Source of the DNA: Purpureocillium takamizusanense | Taxonomy: Eukaryota > Ascomycota > Sordariomycetes > Hypocreales > Ophiocordycipitaceae | NCBI RefSeq assembly: GCF_022605165.1 | Contig: NC_063077.1 | Location: forward strand, 806,001 to 870,000 | DNA length: 64,000 nucleotides | Direction: 5' to 3' | In this document: positions 21,792 to 34,162 of the stretch, piece after piece | Layout of the letters: each line of letters starts with the position of its first letter | Numbering within the stretch: the first letter of the stretch is position 1 | The notes under the pieces: model-generated | The model's input: the letters and a program-made list of their open reading frames with translations, nothing else | Database searches by the model: none | What the model was told of the DNA's origin: nothing | Made by a program: the position numbers and the translations under genes

Positions 21792-23616
21792 TCAAGTGGC
21801 CCACGCCACGACTTCGAGCGCCATCATGACGAGAATCAGCGTCGAGGGCAGAATCCTAGGTACGTCAGCTCAGTCTCAAGGTCGAGTGTCTGCACATGAA
21901 CTTACCAGATGACGTAGCTCTGGAACAGCAGACGGCCCATTGTCTTCTCGTACACAGCGTTGATCTGGCAGATCTGTGCCAGTTGCAAGGCGCTCGGGGC
22001 ACCGGTCAACAGGAAGCAGACCACAATGAAGATTGGGTCGTCGAGAATGCTGATGGGGAGGTACTTTGCCGTCACAGCAAGGATTGGTGCCATGATGGCG
22101 GTCGGCAGCACCATGCGGCTCAACAGCGACGCGACGAGCAGCTTAGTACCAATCTGCTCCTCCTCGGGGTCGTGCGCATCGTCGTGCGCCATCGTGTTCC
22201 TCGCCAGGTTAGCACCAAGCACCACCAGAATCAGAGGCACCGCGACGCCGCCACTCGACTTGACCGCATTGGTCACACTGTTGTTGATGAAGGAGCCCTC
22301 TTCGAAGAAAAGCTCTTGTAGCTTGGGGATCGACGCCACCAGGACGGCCATCAGCATCGCCCACAGCGGAGGATTCATGAACTCCCAAACAAAGTTGCAG
22401 GTTTTCTGAACCGCAATGGCCATGAACGATAGCGTGACCTGAACTGGTCGAGGTAGAGCCTGGTACAAGCGCGAGAAAAAAGCGGCGACCCTGGCACCGA
22501 TTGCCCGGACCTTCCTGACAACAGTAGCCTTTGCTCGAGCAAGCATGCTGTCGCCATTGGGATAGAGCTGGGAGATGCTGCTACTGCTTCCGACATGGGG
22601 AAAGGCCATGTAGTGGGGCTCGTTCCCGTTGAGTGTCAGATGGTTGCCATTGACTGGAGTTGACCCGACCTTGGAAGGCGACTTCTTGGGGGAGAACTCG
22701 TCGTCGCTGGAGTCGGCCACAGAGGCCGTCGACGTGCCGACTACAGGAGTGCGGCCAGCGGGCACATACGTGTGCGAGTCGACGCTCCCCTCGTCTTCCT
22801 CCCCCTCCTCCTCGGTGTCTCCATCCAGACCGGCCATGAGTCGCTCAGCCTCCTGGTCCTCGTGGTCCTCACCGCGATACTGTCCCTCCTCGGCTATGTG
22901 CTGCTGGTACTCCGGGTACTTGTCCTTGGAGGCGAGCAGCACGTGGTAGCCCCAGCTCCAGCGCACAAGCTGACCTAGCTGCTGGAAAATGAGAAGGTAG
23001 AGGATGCCACGTGCGCCGACTTCGTCGTCGTTGTCGCCAGGAATCCGGTCCCAATGCAGCCCCTTGATGGTCTGCGACAGCGACAGGACGAGAGATATCG
23101 GCAACGAGTTGGAGTTCCCGAAGACGCCCATTGCGGTGACGAAGTTGGCGGCTCGCTTGTTAAACCTAAAGACCTTGGCGACGGCAACGGCCACGACCCA
23201 TGACACCAGCGTCTGCACAACAAAAATGGCAGGGATAATGGCAAGCTCTGATAACTTTTCAGCGTTGAGCTGCGAGGCTAACTTGGTGAAGACTACCCTG
23301 CGTTAGCATGGTTCGAGACGCAGCTCTGCGACGGCAACATACTGAGGCATGGCGTGAATAGCATCACGTTGAGGTTGGCAAGGAACTTTTGCTTGTCGGC
23401 GTCGAAGTGGCCGAGCCGGGCGATGATGTAGCCAGGCAGACTGACGCACACGACCTCGAGAACGGCCTCGAAGACGAGGAGTGTAAGGTGCGGCAGGGAA
23501 GGATGGGTCTCAGGCGGCGCGGCCTGGAAGACCCTCATGGGATAGTCATAGGCATCTTGGGCGAGCTTCGCCAGGCGAAACGACGTCGGGCCTGGGAAGG
23601 AACCCGCAGAAGCCAT
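21792..23616 (-). CDS. Auxin-efflux-carrier-family transporter (Ecm3-like)
   Basis: Three exons, 23616-23343, 23292-21906 and 21855-21792, with two 50-nt introns (GTATGT...GCTAAC...GTAG and GTAAGT...GCTGAC...CTAG), give 574 aa. The start MASAGSFPGP at 23616 is the first ATG. An N-terminal membrane bundle includes VLEVVCVSLPGYIIARLGHF and NAEKLSELAIIPAIFVVQTL, with the conserved GVFGNSNSLPISL. A long acidic cytoplasmic loop (EDHEDQEAERLMAGLDGDTE) occupies the middle, and the second bundle contains FMNPPLWAMLMAVLVASIP, VPLILVVLGANLARN and VCFLLTGAPSALQLAQI. This is the fungal ECM3/PIN-like layout, probably in the ER or plasma membrane; the substrate is not known. Confidence 0.9.
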
Positions 23617-26600
23617 CAAACAGAGCTCCTATTTCGTCGCTGGTCGAGTCGCGGGAGAATACACGCTGGACGGCAGACAAGGCTGCAATCGAGAGAAGAG
23701 GCCGAGGTGGCTGCCCGGGCGGCGACGGTTGAGAAATCGGGGGGGACGCGGTCCCTTAAGGCCGCTCGGTTCGGACGCACGCGCAGCAGAGGACGAAGGC
23801 TCGAATAACCTTAAAAAGTAACTCGAGCAGTGGCGGTTAACGACGCGAGGTGCAGGGCGGTGCGACGTGCGAACGGACGGGCTCGGGCGTCGTCAGTCGC
23901 AGCTCGCAGTCAAGTGGAGCTCTGGGGTTGCAGGCGCGGCAGCCGGTGCAGCGCCAAGGGGCCGGTCGTTTTCGTGTGAGCGGCGGGGGGCGCAGATGCG
24001 ACCCTGTGCGACCAGCAGAGCAGCGAAGATCTATCGTTGGAGTCGACTGGGTGCGAGGCGGAAGGCGAAATTGGGGGGAGACGAGGTGTTTTGTGGTTAC
24101 ACAGCGACCCGTTGTCGCGAACAAGGAGGCGTGAATGGACAACGGCAGGGTCGTCCTTATCAGAGCGGCGGCCCGCAGTGGAGGCAGGCAACAAACAGGT
24201 GAGGAATCTGGCCAGGCGGGATCAGGCGATGCGATGGGTGGTTGGCGATCGACGATAGTCTGGCGGGCGGTCGTCGTCACGATGTCGAGACGGGGCCCCG
24301 GTCGCGAAGGTTGGATGACGGTGAAGTGAGGCAGGGCGGTAGGGACGAAGCAAGGTTGCCTGTCTTTCCTTTTCTTTCGAGGCTGAAGAAGAGTCGGGAA
24401 GTTGGAGGGAAGCGTGCGGAGGGCAGGCTGCGTCAGTCGAGCCAAGTTGGCAGGGAGGCGAAAAGCAGAATCTCAGGTGAGGCGGAGCACGCAAGGGCCT
24501 GCCTCAATTGCCTGCCCAAGCTGCTGCCCTGAGCTGCGTTGCCGGTCTGGGCAGAGCGTGGAGCCGCCACCAGCCCAGCCTTTTAGACGCTGGAGCGCTG
24601 GGTACTAACCCGGCCAGCTGGTACTGCACCTGGTACAGTGGCTACCTTACTACAGTGGGCCGTACAGGGCAATTACAGTGTTCAATATTGTCGTCCGGCG
24701 GCAATGGATGCCTCTGGGTTTCCGGGCGGACGACCATCAGGGTCTTTGGACCCCGACAGCATAAACGCCTGGAAATCCAACATTGAACCTTCACCTCCAC
24801 CTCAGCACCAACTTACCTTGGACTTGGGCACCACAACGCCGCTCAACATGTAGCTGAAGCCCCAGCACGCCGCACGTCGCCATCTTACCTCACCCTCAGC
24901 CTAGCCTAGCCAACTTAGCGGAGCATCCAAGGTACCATGGCGCCTCGAATCGAACCAAGCTTGGGGCGCCGAAGCTTCGAACACGTCTGCCGGACCAATA
25001 AGCAGCGCGGATCGGCCCATGGGGTCTGTCTCGATTTGACTTTGTGGACTCTCCCTTCCAATTCCAGCGCCACTGCAAGACGCCTCCAACAAGCCGACAC
25101 TTGGCAGAGGCAGCCAGCCAGCCCAGTCAGCCAGCCCGCCCGCCCGCCAGATCACCCACTCGCCGCATCGATTCTTGGCAGCGGGCGTCGACGACACGCA
25201 ACGCAGCGCCAGGGTCCGGGAAGTCGGGCGCGGCGAGGACGAAACATTGGTCCCTCCCCGGCGCACGTCTCTCAACGACAGTTATCAATCAGTCCAATGG
25301 CGGCAGCTTGGGATCGATAACGAATGCTCCCCATGATGGGGTTTACTCCGAGCCCGAGGGCCGCCACGGCTGCTCCGGCAGTGAAACACTCCCGCAGGAG
25401 GGCGACAGGAGAGGCAGTTCATCGCGGACCACTCAGCGAGGGAGCCGCTGCGCCGACGCGGTCGCTGGACATGCGTGTCGTGAATTTAAGCGTCCTCACA
25501 GATGTGGAGGTGACACGAGGGTCCTCCCCTACGGCCCTCGGATTTCCCTTGCCATGATGCCATGATGTGATGCGGCACGAGGGCGACGCAATGTGATTTC
25601 GTCCCTGTGCTCGCTCAAGTCGCTCTCCTGGAAGCGTTAAGCGGACAATGTGCTCCGGCACCTATCTGGCCCTAGTATTCCAGCGCCTGGACCCCGCGGT
25701 GGAATCGAAATGATACGAAACATGTCGCAACAGGATACTACATGACTACCAACACACTTGGTCGGCCCTCGCAGAGATGAGAGGCGAGAGGCAGGGATGC
25801 GATATGCCATGCCGAAACAGACGGCGCCCAGAACCAGGAGGTTTTCGCCGCCGTTCGAGCTGGCGGCGCTCGTCCGGAGGTGGTGAGTCGTGACGGCCGA
25901 CGCTGCCTCATTATAGCCGACGACCTTGCGGAACGCACAGAAACCCGTCGTCCCCGTTGCTGTGCGTGCGCGCATATCGATGAGGAACCACTCACATCCT
26001 CTGTTGGCACGGCACAATTTCCCAAGGGCATATACCTTCTTCTTCCACTCTTATGTACATACGACATATTGGTATTCCTATTGAGCCACAGTCGTGGGGT
26101 CCAAGGGGCGGCGGGGGGAGGCACGCTGTGTGTGGAGAAAATGTCACGACGGTGAGACGGTTCGCCTGCCATGTCACGGCGGGCGGTGGGGGCCCCGCGG
26201 CGCTCACATGTCGGATGCGACTACGGGGTATTACTCTGACTATATTTCGTACGATGGATGCGCGCGCGAGCGCATTCTCGCTGATGAAGAGCAGGGCGCT
26301 CGCGCGGGTGTGCCCCGAGGGCCGTGGCGAGCGAGCCGCGGCGCAGCTGCAGCAACAGCAGCGGCAGCAGCAAGAGCGGTTATGGCGGCACGAAGTTTTG
26401 TTGCATGTTCGTCGCTGTTGATGTGGCCCACGTTTCTTGAGCCACGAAATACGTACAAAGAGTTCAGACGTGGGTGGCGGGAAAGGAAAATAGCAGAACG
26501 TGAGGGGAGACGTGATGAGCCGTCACGACTTGCCGATCTATATCGTAGAGTGGCATGCAAGAGGGGCACTGAGGACAACCACGGGCTTGCCGACTGACGA

Positions 26601-29442
26601 TGGGGCCATGGCGCCATCAAGGCATTATTACCTGCCTGCCCTACCTTGTCCGGGGCATGAAGCACATGGACAACACCGGGCGCACTCGTCAGGTTGGCCT
26701 GACCCGCATGGCAGCAGTTCAGTAGTCACAAATAGTAGCGTGTCGATGCAGGCAACAGGCACGGAGGGGTCGGACGCGCCTCCATCAACATCATCATCCC
26801 CCTCATCGACATCATCGATGCCGGGGGAGAAACATCATGACCGTGCCCCTCGTGCGTCACAGCGCACCAGTCAATCCAACCATCAACCAACCTACTGACG
26901 TACTACCACTAGGTACGGCACCGCCACCGTCACCCCCCGCCGCGCCATGATGACGGCGGCCTTGCCACGTTCAGCGCCCAACGCCACGCAGCCAGCCAGC
27001 CACGCCACGCGACATGTGGAGGGGGACAGGAACGAGGAGACACCACCTAGGACGCGAAGTGACCAACAAACGCAACGCCCCGCCGCGGCAGTGACGTTTC
27101 GAGTTTTTTTTTTTCCTTCGTCTCGCCCTTGTGTCTCCTTGGACCTGCTCTTGCTCTCTGTCCAAGTGTGCCCGACGCCGACGCCTGGGTACCGGGGGGC
27201 GAGTGGCGGTGGAAGACACTCACTGCATGCTGCCATGATGCCGTCATACCTGTAGCAACAGACAAACTGCGGGAGAAAACGAGGAGGGGAGCTTGGAGGA
27301 GAAACAACAACAACAACAAAGAAAGAAAGAACGAAAGAAAGAAAGGGGAACGCGGTCCTTGGCACTATCCCTGTCAGACGGGGCGATGGCTTTCGACACG
27401 CGACGACAACACTGACATCATTCGGGCCAGGGTGCGCGCGGCGGTAGTGCACTCACCTAGGAGGGGCTTCAGGCAAGAGGGGGCGTCCGGCGCATGTGCT
27501 CCGGGCGGCTGTAGTGCCTTCTACTTCGTAACATAGGCTGGTAGAAATTGTCTTTGAAGAGCCTCTTAGGTTTAGGTGGCTGCTGCTACTAAAGCAAAAA
27601 AAAAAAAGTACAAGTCCTGGAAGGTGTTGGGATGAGGAAGCGTCAAGTGGCTGATGGTACATGGCGGCACCGTGACAAGGCAAAGCAATCAAGGAACCTG
27701 GAATAAAGTACAATGTCGAATCACGGTCCTCTCATGAGGCGCACGTACTGACTGGGCTCCATCACGGTGCATGTGCTGTCGAGCGAGCGAGCGCTGTGGC
27801 TGCCCGCTGTGGACTTGACAGGCTCCATTCCAAGTTTCAAAGGTTGCCCAGATGGCTTGCTTGTTAATGGCCTGCAGTAGCACACAGCACCAGAACCTCA
27901 ACTCATCCATGGTGCTTAGGTACTACTAACCTGGCAGGTGAGCAGCGTACCGGCGGCCATCTGTACCTAGAGGTAGGTAACCACCAGATGCCAGGTAGTA
28001 ACCAAGGTGTGATTCGTAGACATCCACCTCATCATCGGCTTTTCCATCCGCGACGGCACGCTTCCATCTGGCCGCCCTTTTTTTTTTTTTTTTGGCCCTG
28101 GCGGTGGTGGGTGTGTCCGCAGTCCCGCCCTTCCGCCCGCCTTCAGGTCCAGGCTTGCCAGAGCAGCTGCAGGCCAGGCCCAGGCCCGTCGCCAGGTCCC
28201 GGTCTAGGTCCACCTTGGCCCAGAGTCTTCCAGCCCGCATACTGTACCCAAGTCACCACCTCTCTAGCGCCTACCATTGTATCATGATCCCTTCTATCAT
28301 CATCAATCGATCATCCTACGCCTACATACCTACGTACATAGCACCTGTCACATAGGTACCTAGTACCTAGTGCAACTGCGGGCGACGCATCGTCCCGCCA
28401 TTTCCTTGAGCCTTTTGCTTTTCGGAGGTGCTACCTATTCTTTCTGCTGGCTTGCTGGTGGCTTGCTGCACCGTACTGCGTGTGTGATAAGCTGCCTCTT
28501 TAGCAGGTACTACAGGTACTCGCCTCCACTCCATCCTTCCTGGGCACCACAGAGCTGTCCAGCGTTCTACCTGTATTGAGGTTTCTAACCTCACGCGGAC
28601 TCCCCACCATTGCCGCCACTCAGGTGCCCTTCCCCAGCGGTTCGGTCACCAACGGCGCCCGTCGCGCGCCCCGCGACCGCGTGGCCCAGCCTGGCCTACT
28701 AGGTGGCTTTCGTCTTTTGCCTTGGTACCTTTACTAAGTACCTTACCTACGTACTCTGTCTGAGGTGCCCGCCACGAGCCAATTGTCCCGCATCCCCAAC
28801 TCGACATCGCCACCACTATTCGCACCTACTACCACCACTGCCACCACTGCCACCACCACCCACCACAAATTCGACCACGCTCGTCATCGTCGTCGTCGCC
28901 GTCGTCGTCGCTACCGCCGTTCCTACACTTACCTTTCTCGCGCCCGACGGCTTCTCGCTCCGCCTCATCCCTCTCCCTACTACTACGGCAATTGCTCGCT
29001 GCACTGCACGGGGACCAACGCCACCCCCCCGCCACGCCGTTTTACGCACAACCTCCAACGGCCGACATCGTCGAGTCCCCCGTCTGTGCAGCTGTCTTCG
29101 ACTCGGCTCCGCCGGTCGATACGAGAGACTTGCCGCGAGCCGGACCGCTTCGGTCCCTGCCGCGCGCCCTCCGCCGACGAGCGAGACGGCCCATCCTCCA
29201 GACGTTCCGCCGACTTCTGACCGGCGACTCCGAACGACCCATACAAACGACCCCCCTCCCCCTCTCGACACTCGACGGGCCACGGGCTTCCACCACGACG
29301 CTGTCCGCATTGAATGGTCTAGGGTCTCGCCGTTCCCTGAGGCTCTCCGACCTCCTTCACGGCCCAGACTGCAGGCCCCGTCTTAGTCTTCGTCCTCTTC
29401 CCTCTCCCTCCCCTCCCATCTCCGCGCCGCATTCCTCACGCC
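23617..29442. other. 5.8-kb gene desert upstream of Pbs2
   Basis: No frame shows sustained coding character on either strand. It holds the transporter promoter, an AAC/GAAA-rich stretch near 27302-27345, an A tract at 27596-27607, a T tract at 28078-28093, CGTCGT/CACCAC microsatellites near 28830-28915 and a pyrimidine-rich leader (29390-29440) directly before the Pbs2 start. Long CT-rich leaders of this kind are common for fungal signalling genes. A non-coding transcript cannot be excluded from sequence alone. Confidence 0.5.
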
Positions 29443-31464
29443 ATGAGCGGCTCCGGCTCGACCCCGGCCACGCCGGACGAGGTGCGCTCCGACAGCGATC
29501 TCGACGGGCCCGTCTCCCCCGGCTACGAGTCCTCCGAGGCTAGCACGCCCCTCGACGAAATCTCTGACCCCTCCCCTGATCCCTCGCTGGACAAACCCAA
29601 GCGCATGCCGTCCTTACGGTCCGTCTCCGAACCTCATCATAACATGAACCCCAACTCAACGCCTCACGGCGTCCTCGGCAGGGCCAGGAACCCTGTCCCC
29701 GTGGGCTCTCCCTTCGCCGCTGGTGCCGCCGCCGCCATGGACAACAGCGTCATGGCTAGGGCGCGCGCCCTCCACCAGCATCGCCTACAAAAAGGCATGA
29801 TGCCCACCTCCAGCTCGCCCACGTCCCCCGCGCCTGGCGGGCCTATGGCCGGCCACAATGGCTTCCCGGGCACCCTTCGCATGCCCCCGAACCTGCACCG
29901 ACCCGGCCCGGTGCCGCATGCCAACTCAGCACCTTCGGCCCCGGGACAGTCCCTCAGCCAGCGACGAGCCAACAAGCTGGGGATGGGCATGAAGCTTCCC
30001 GACATGGGCGGCGCATCGTCGTCTCCCGGGAGCTTCAAGCTCTCGGACATCACCGGGAGTAAACCCGGCGAACCGGGGGCCAACGGCTCCTCCGGCCAGG
30101 GCTCCAAGCTTGATGACTACAAGCAGTACATTGACGCCGAGAAGGGTTGGATCACTTTTGACGGCGCCGCCACAATAACAAGAACTGGTGTTAACTTCGC
30201 CAATGGCCAGACCTTTAGCATCTCTCTTGATGAAGTGGAGAAGCTCGACGAGCTGGGCAAGGGCAACTATGGCACCGTCTACAAGGTCAGGCATGCCAAG
30301 CCCGCCGTGCCGCGCTTCGGCCAGGGCTTTTCCGGCTCTCGTCTGACGCAGAGACCCTCGGATGCTTCGCAAGGGAGCGCAGCCGACGATGCCAATGGCG
30401 CGGACGGCACCACGGGCAAGGTCATGGCCATGAAGGAGATTCGACTCGAGCTAGACGATGCCAAGTTCACCACGATCCTCAAGGAGCTCGTTATCCTGCA
30501 CGAGTGCGTATCGCCGTACATCATAGACTTTTACGGAGCCTTTTTCCAGGAGGGCGCCGTATACATTTGCATCGAGTATATGGACGGCGGCTCCATCGAC
30601 AAGCTGTACGACGGCGGCATTCCCGAGAGCATCCTGCGCAAGATCACCTACTCGACCGTCATGGGCCTCAAGACGCTCAAGGACGACCACAACATCATCC
30701 ACCGCGACGTCAAGCCCACCAACGTGTTGGTAAACACCAGGGGCCAGATCAAGATCTGCGACTTTGGCGTCAGCGGCAACCTCGTGGCCAGCATAGCCAA
30801 GACCAACATTGGCTGTCAGAGCTACATGGCGCCGGAGAGGATATCGGGCGGTGGCATGGCGCAGTCGGGCAACGCCGACGGCACCTACAGCGTGCAGAGC
30901 GACGTGTGGAGTTTGGGCCTGACCATCATCGAATGCGCCATGGGCCGCTACCCCTACCCGCCCGAGGTGTCGTCGACCATATTCAGCCAACTGAACGTGA
31001 GTACAACGCTACCCTTTGCCGATGAGAAGCGAAACCAGTTTTGCTAACGCGCGTGGTAGGCCATTGTCGAAGGCGACCCGCCAGATCTGCCGTCGGAAGG
31101 GTTCTCGGACGCGGCCCGCGACTTTGTGCGCAGCTGTCTGCACAAGATACCCAAGAAGCGACCGACGTATGCCATGCTGCTGCAGCACCCGTGGCTCAAG
31201 CCATTCTCGAAGCCGCAGACCATCACCGAAGAAGCCGAGGAGGGCGAGGAAGCGGAACAAGTGGCCGAGGCGGTGGGAAAGATACAGCTCGGCGGCGGGA
31301 CCGAGGACGACGAGGTGGCCGACTGGGTCAAGGGCGTGCTCAGACGGAAGCAGGAGGGCATGGGGACCAACGGGCCCACCAGACCGGCGCTGCACGCCGC
31401 GCCGCTCGACTCGGTGAGCCCCCTCGGCAGTCCGCTGCTGCAGAAGCCAGCCGGGGGGCTCTAA
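29443..31464 (+). CDS. PBS2: HOG-pathway MAP kinase kinase Pbs2
   Basis: Phosphorylates the Hog1-type MAP kinase in osmotic and general stress signalling. Exons 29443-30996 and 31060-31464 around a 63-nt intron (GTGAGT...GCTAAC...GTAG) give 652 aa. Residues 1-220 are a low-complexity Ser/Pro-rich regulatory region. The fungal Pbs2 signature DAEKGWITFDGAATITRTGV (231-250) precedes the kinase: glycine loop LGKGNYGTVY, Lys331 in VMAMKEIRLELDDAKF, catalytic HRDVKPTN near 420, DFG at 440-442. The activation loop SGNLVASIAKTNIGCQSYMAPERI places the two activating sites at Ser450 and Thr454. IPKKRPTYAMLLQHPWL closes the fold. The conserved EIRLELD and GCQSYMAPE wording separates it from the Ste7- and Mkk1-type kinases. 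All catalytic residues are intact. Confidence 0.96.
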
Positions 31465-33240
31465 GGCTCGCTCCGCGTCCATCCCGAGGGCGGAAGCATG
31501 CCCCCCCCCCCCCCCGCACCTTGGTCCGACGGAGCTGGCATCGGGTTTGGCGCAAAGTTGTGGCAAGAGGGCGTTTGTTGGGTCAAGACGCGTTTCCAAC
31601 AACGGTCGACAACGACTGCCCGGGGTCGCGGGTAGAATAGGGGTTGGGACGATGGAGCGGTACATTCTTCTCAAAACACCCTTTTCTTTTCTCTTTTATA
31701 TTTACAATGCATGGAGGCGTCTCATACACATATCTGGATGGATTACCTCGGCAGCAGACGTCTGTGAGTTAGATGCACTGGGCTGGATTAGGATGGGCGA
31801 GGGGCGCGTGAAAACGGTGGTGACAGAGAATGGAGAAGGGCGGGGCGGGACAGACGAGCGGACGGATGGGGACGATGAAGTCGGGGACGAGCCATGCGGA
31901 CTGGGCTGAACCGAACTCGACTGGATGAATGTGTCTGTGGGTTGTTTTTGTTGTTCTTCTCCTTTGATACACGATATGTATACCCGCATGAAGTGGACGA
32001 TGGAGTGAGGGAGGTGGGTGAGGGGAGGGGGATCTGGTTCTCGGTAGGCAGACGGGGAGGGAAGTGGAGAAGAGCATAAAGAACGCATTCGAGGTGAACG
32101 GTTGGTGGTGGTGGTGGTGATGTGCGAATACAGGCAGAATAGGAACAAAGTACGTTGATGACGGTGGAACGTTGCTGCTGCTCTGTTCGTTTGCTTGCTT
32201 GCCTGCCGCCTTGCCTGTAGTGCTTGCGTGCTTTATGAGTGTTCGTGTGTGCGTATGAGTGTATATGCGTGCGCACGTGTGACCTTTTCCCCCACGGCGG
32301 CACGTTCTCGTTTCGGTGAGAAGGGTGAGGGGGGAACGGGGGTTGGAGTATTTCAAGCGCGTTGACAGCGACGGCCGATACAAAGTTGACTGACGGGTGA
32401 CTGACGGGTGACTGTCAACGAATCCCTTTTTGGAAACAAACGGTTGTGGGCATCAATATGTCTGTGCCCTTCCTCGACAGACCGGACCACCAGGAGCGGC
32501 AGATTTATGACCACGTAATCCAACGTGCGTGCGCAAGTATACATATGCAACGACACGACTAGACGCTTGAGAATGGATGGCAGATAGACAGTGGCGTAGA
32601 GGCGGCATCCTCATCCAGGCCCGTCATCCATCAATACACATGCACACACACCCATCATCATCATTGCATCCCATGTCTCGGGTTTCGATTCATCCCCCAA
32701 TCATTCATCCCATTTGGTATCCTAGCCGTCTAAACGAGTGACGTGTCGCCTTACTACTACCACATGACATCCATCCCTCCATCCATCATCAAGCATCATG
32801 ATAGTTCTCACTTTTTCCTCTGGCCACTCTCACATCTCCATCCGCCACCCCTCCACTTTGTCGAGGCGTATGAGTCCTCTTCCTCCACATTATGTACACA
32901 CGACGAGAACAAGTCGTTGGTCTCGTGATGGAGCTGTAACATCAGATTTGCGGTGCAAAAGAAAAAATAAGAATGGCCCAGCGTTGGGGTTTGCCTGCGA
33001 GCTTGACAAGGGCGGCCTCAGGGCTTGTGCGGTAAACATTATGTTAATTAGTACGTAGACACGCCCTTGAGGACCCGTGGGCCCGCCCGCGCCGGAAAGA
33101 AAGCGTTGCATGTATCGTGTGTGCAGGTGGAGAGTCGCCAGCCTCGTCGTGGGACGACGTCGGTGGACGAAATCCTTCGCCGCGTAAGGAGCGGCTCAGC
33201 GCGCGTGCAAGTACGCAGCGGCAACGGGGCCACTGGTTGC
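31465..33240. other. Convergent spacer with simple sequence
   Basis: Lies between the 3' ends of Pbs2 (+) and the SUR7-like gene (-). It contains a C15 tract at 31501-31515, GGTGGT repeats near 32100-32120 and a tandem ACTGACGGGTG near 32388-32412. No coding frame is supported. Confidence 0.45.
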
Positions 33241-34162
33241 TTACGAGTAGTCGTCCTTGACGCGGCGGCCGTCGTAGGAGCGGCTGCGGGTGCTGCGGCT
33301 CCGTCGCCCCCAGAAGCGCCGGCGGCCGCCCGCAGCGCCCGAGGCCGCAGCGGCGTTTCGGTCCTTGCGCATGCCGAGGGCGAAAAGCACGACGGAGATG
33401 AGCAGGCCGGCGTAGGAGCCCCAGAGGAATCCAAAGGCCCAGCGGCCGATGTTGGCGTCGCGGCCATCGTCTTTAAACTGGTCGCGGGCCATGACAAATG
33501 TGGCACTGGTAATGCGATTGTTTTGTCAGTGCAGTTCGGCTTGGCAGGGACCATCAGAGCCCAGGTTTGGGAAAGGGGTTTCACATACGTGGTCAGGGCA
33601 GCACCAATGGAGTAGAGGAACAGGGCAAAGCCACCAAGCAGGAAGGAAATGGCGGCGCCGAGGCGGCCACAGCAGGCGAGGAAGCCGGTGAAGAAAGACA
33701 GAGTCTCGAAGAAGAGGGTCAGGAGGAGGAAGACCCAGCCGAAGCGCCACATGTAGTAATACTTGAAGCTTGTGGTGCCGGAGCCGTGGGAGCCGACGAG
33801 GGCATCAGGCGCGTTCTGGGGGTCCCTGTCCCAGGCGAACTTGCCAAAGGGCGGCGCGGGATGGGCGGAGCCGCAGTCGGCATTGTCCGGAGCGCCGCAG
33901 ACGTAGAAGTAAGTCCAGCGGGAGACGGGGCGGGCGCCGGTGATGCCGTCGGTGTCGGCCTGGAGGAAGTAGGTGTACTTGAGGGGCGTGACGTCGCTGA
34001 CGCCGGCGAGGATGACGAACCAGAGGAAGAGGAGGGAGGCCGCGAGGAGGATGAGGGCCGCGAGGCCGAGAGGCGCGTCTGCGTAATTGTCTAGTCAGCT
34101 TCTTGCGCCGTATCTCCCTGCTGGGAGGATGGGGGAGGCCGCGCGCTCTCACTCTTGAACAT
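33241..34162 (-). CDS. SUR7/PalI-family four-pass plasma-membrane protein
   Basis: Exon 1 is only 10 nt (34162-34153, ATGTTCAAG plus one base), followed by 34078-33589 and 33505-33241; introns are 74 and 83 nt. The tiny first exon is supported by GTGAGA, GCTGAC and CGCAG consensus and by the phase, and yields MFKNAPLGLAALILLAAS; 254 aa in total. Four membrane segments: after residue 5, FGWVFLLLTLFFETLSFFTG, ISFLLGGFALFLYSIGAAL, and FLWGSYAGLLISVVLFALGM. The first outer loop has the family's YFLQADTDGITGA, SRWTYFYVCG and a Cys pair. The C-tail is Arg/Ser-rich. Members organise eisosome-type membrane domains or act in cortical signalling; which role applies here is unknown. Confidence 0.88.

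Noticed and set aside
26892..27452. 186-codon minus-strand frame in the gene desert
   Set aside because: Composition follows local simple repeats (Val and Ser/Pro runs from GTT and CCT tracts); no conserved wording.
28703..29386. 227-codon frame directly upstream of Pbs2
   Set aside because: Its Pro/Thr/Arg-rich wording comes from CAC/GTC microsatellites and the CT-rich leader; it is probably untranslated leader or promoter.
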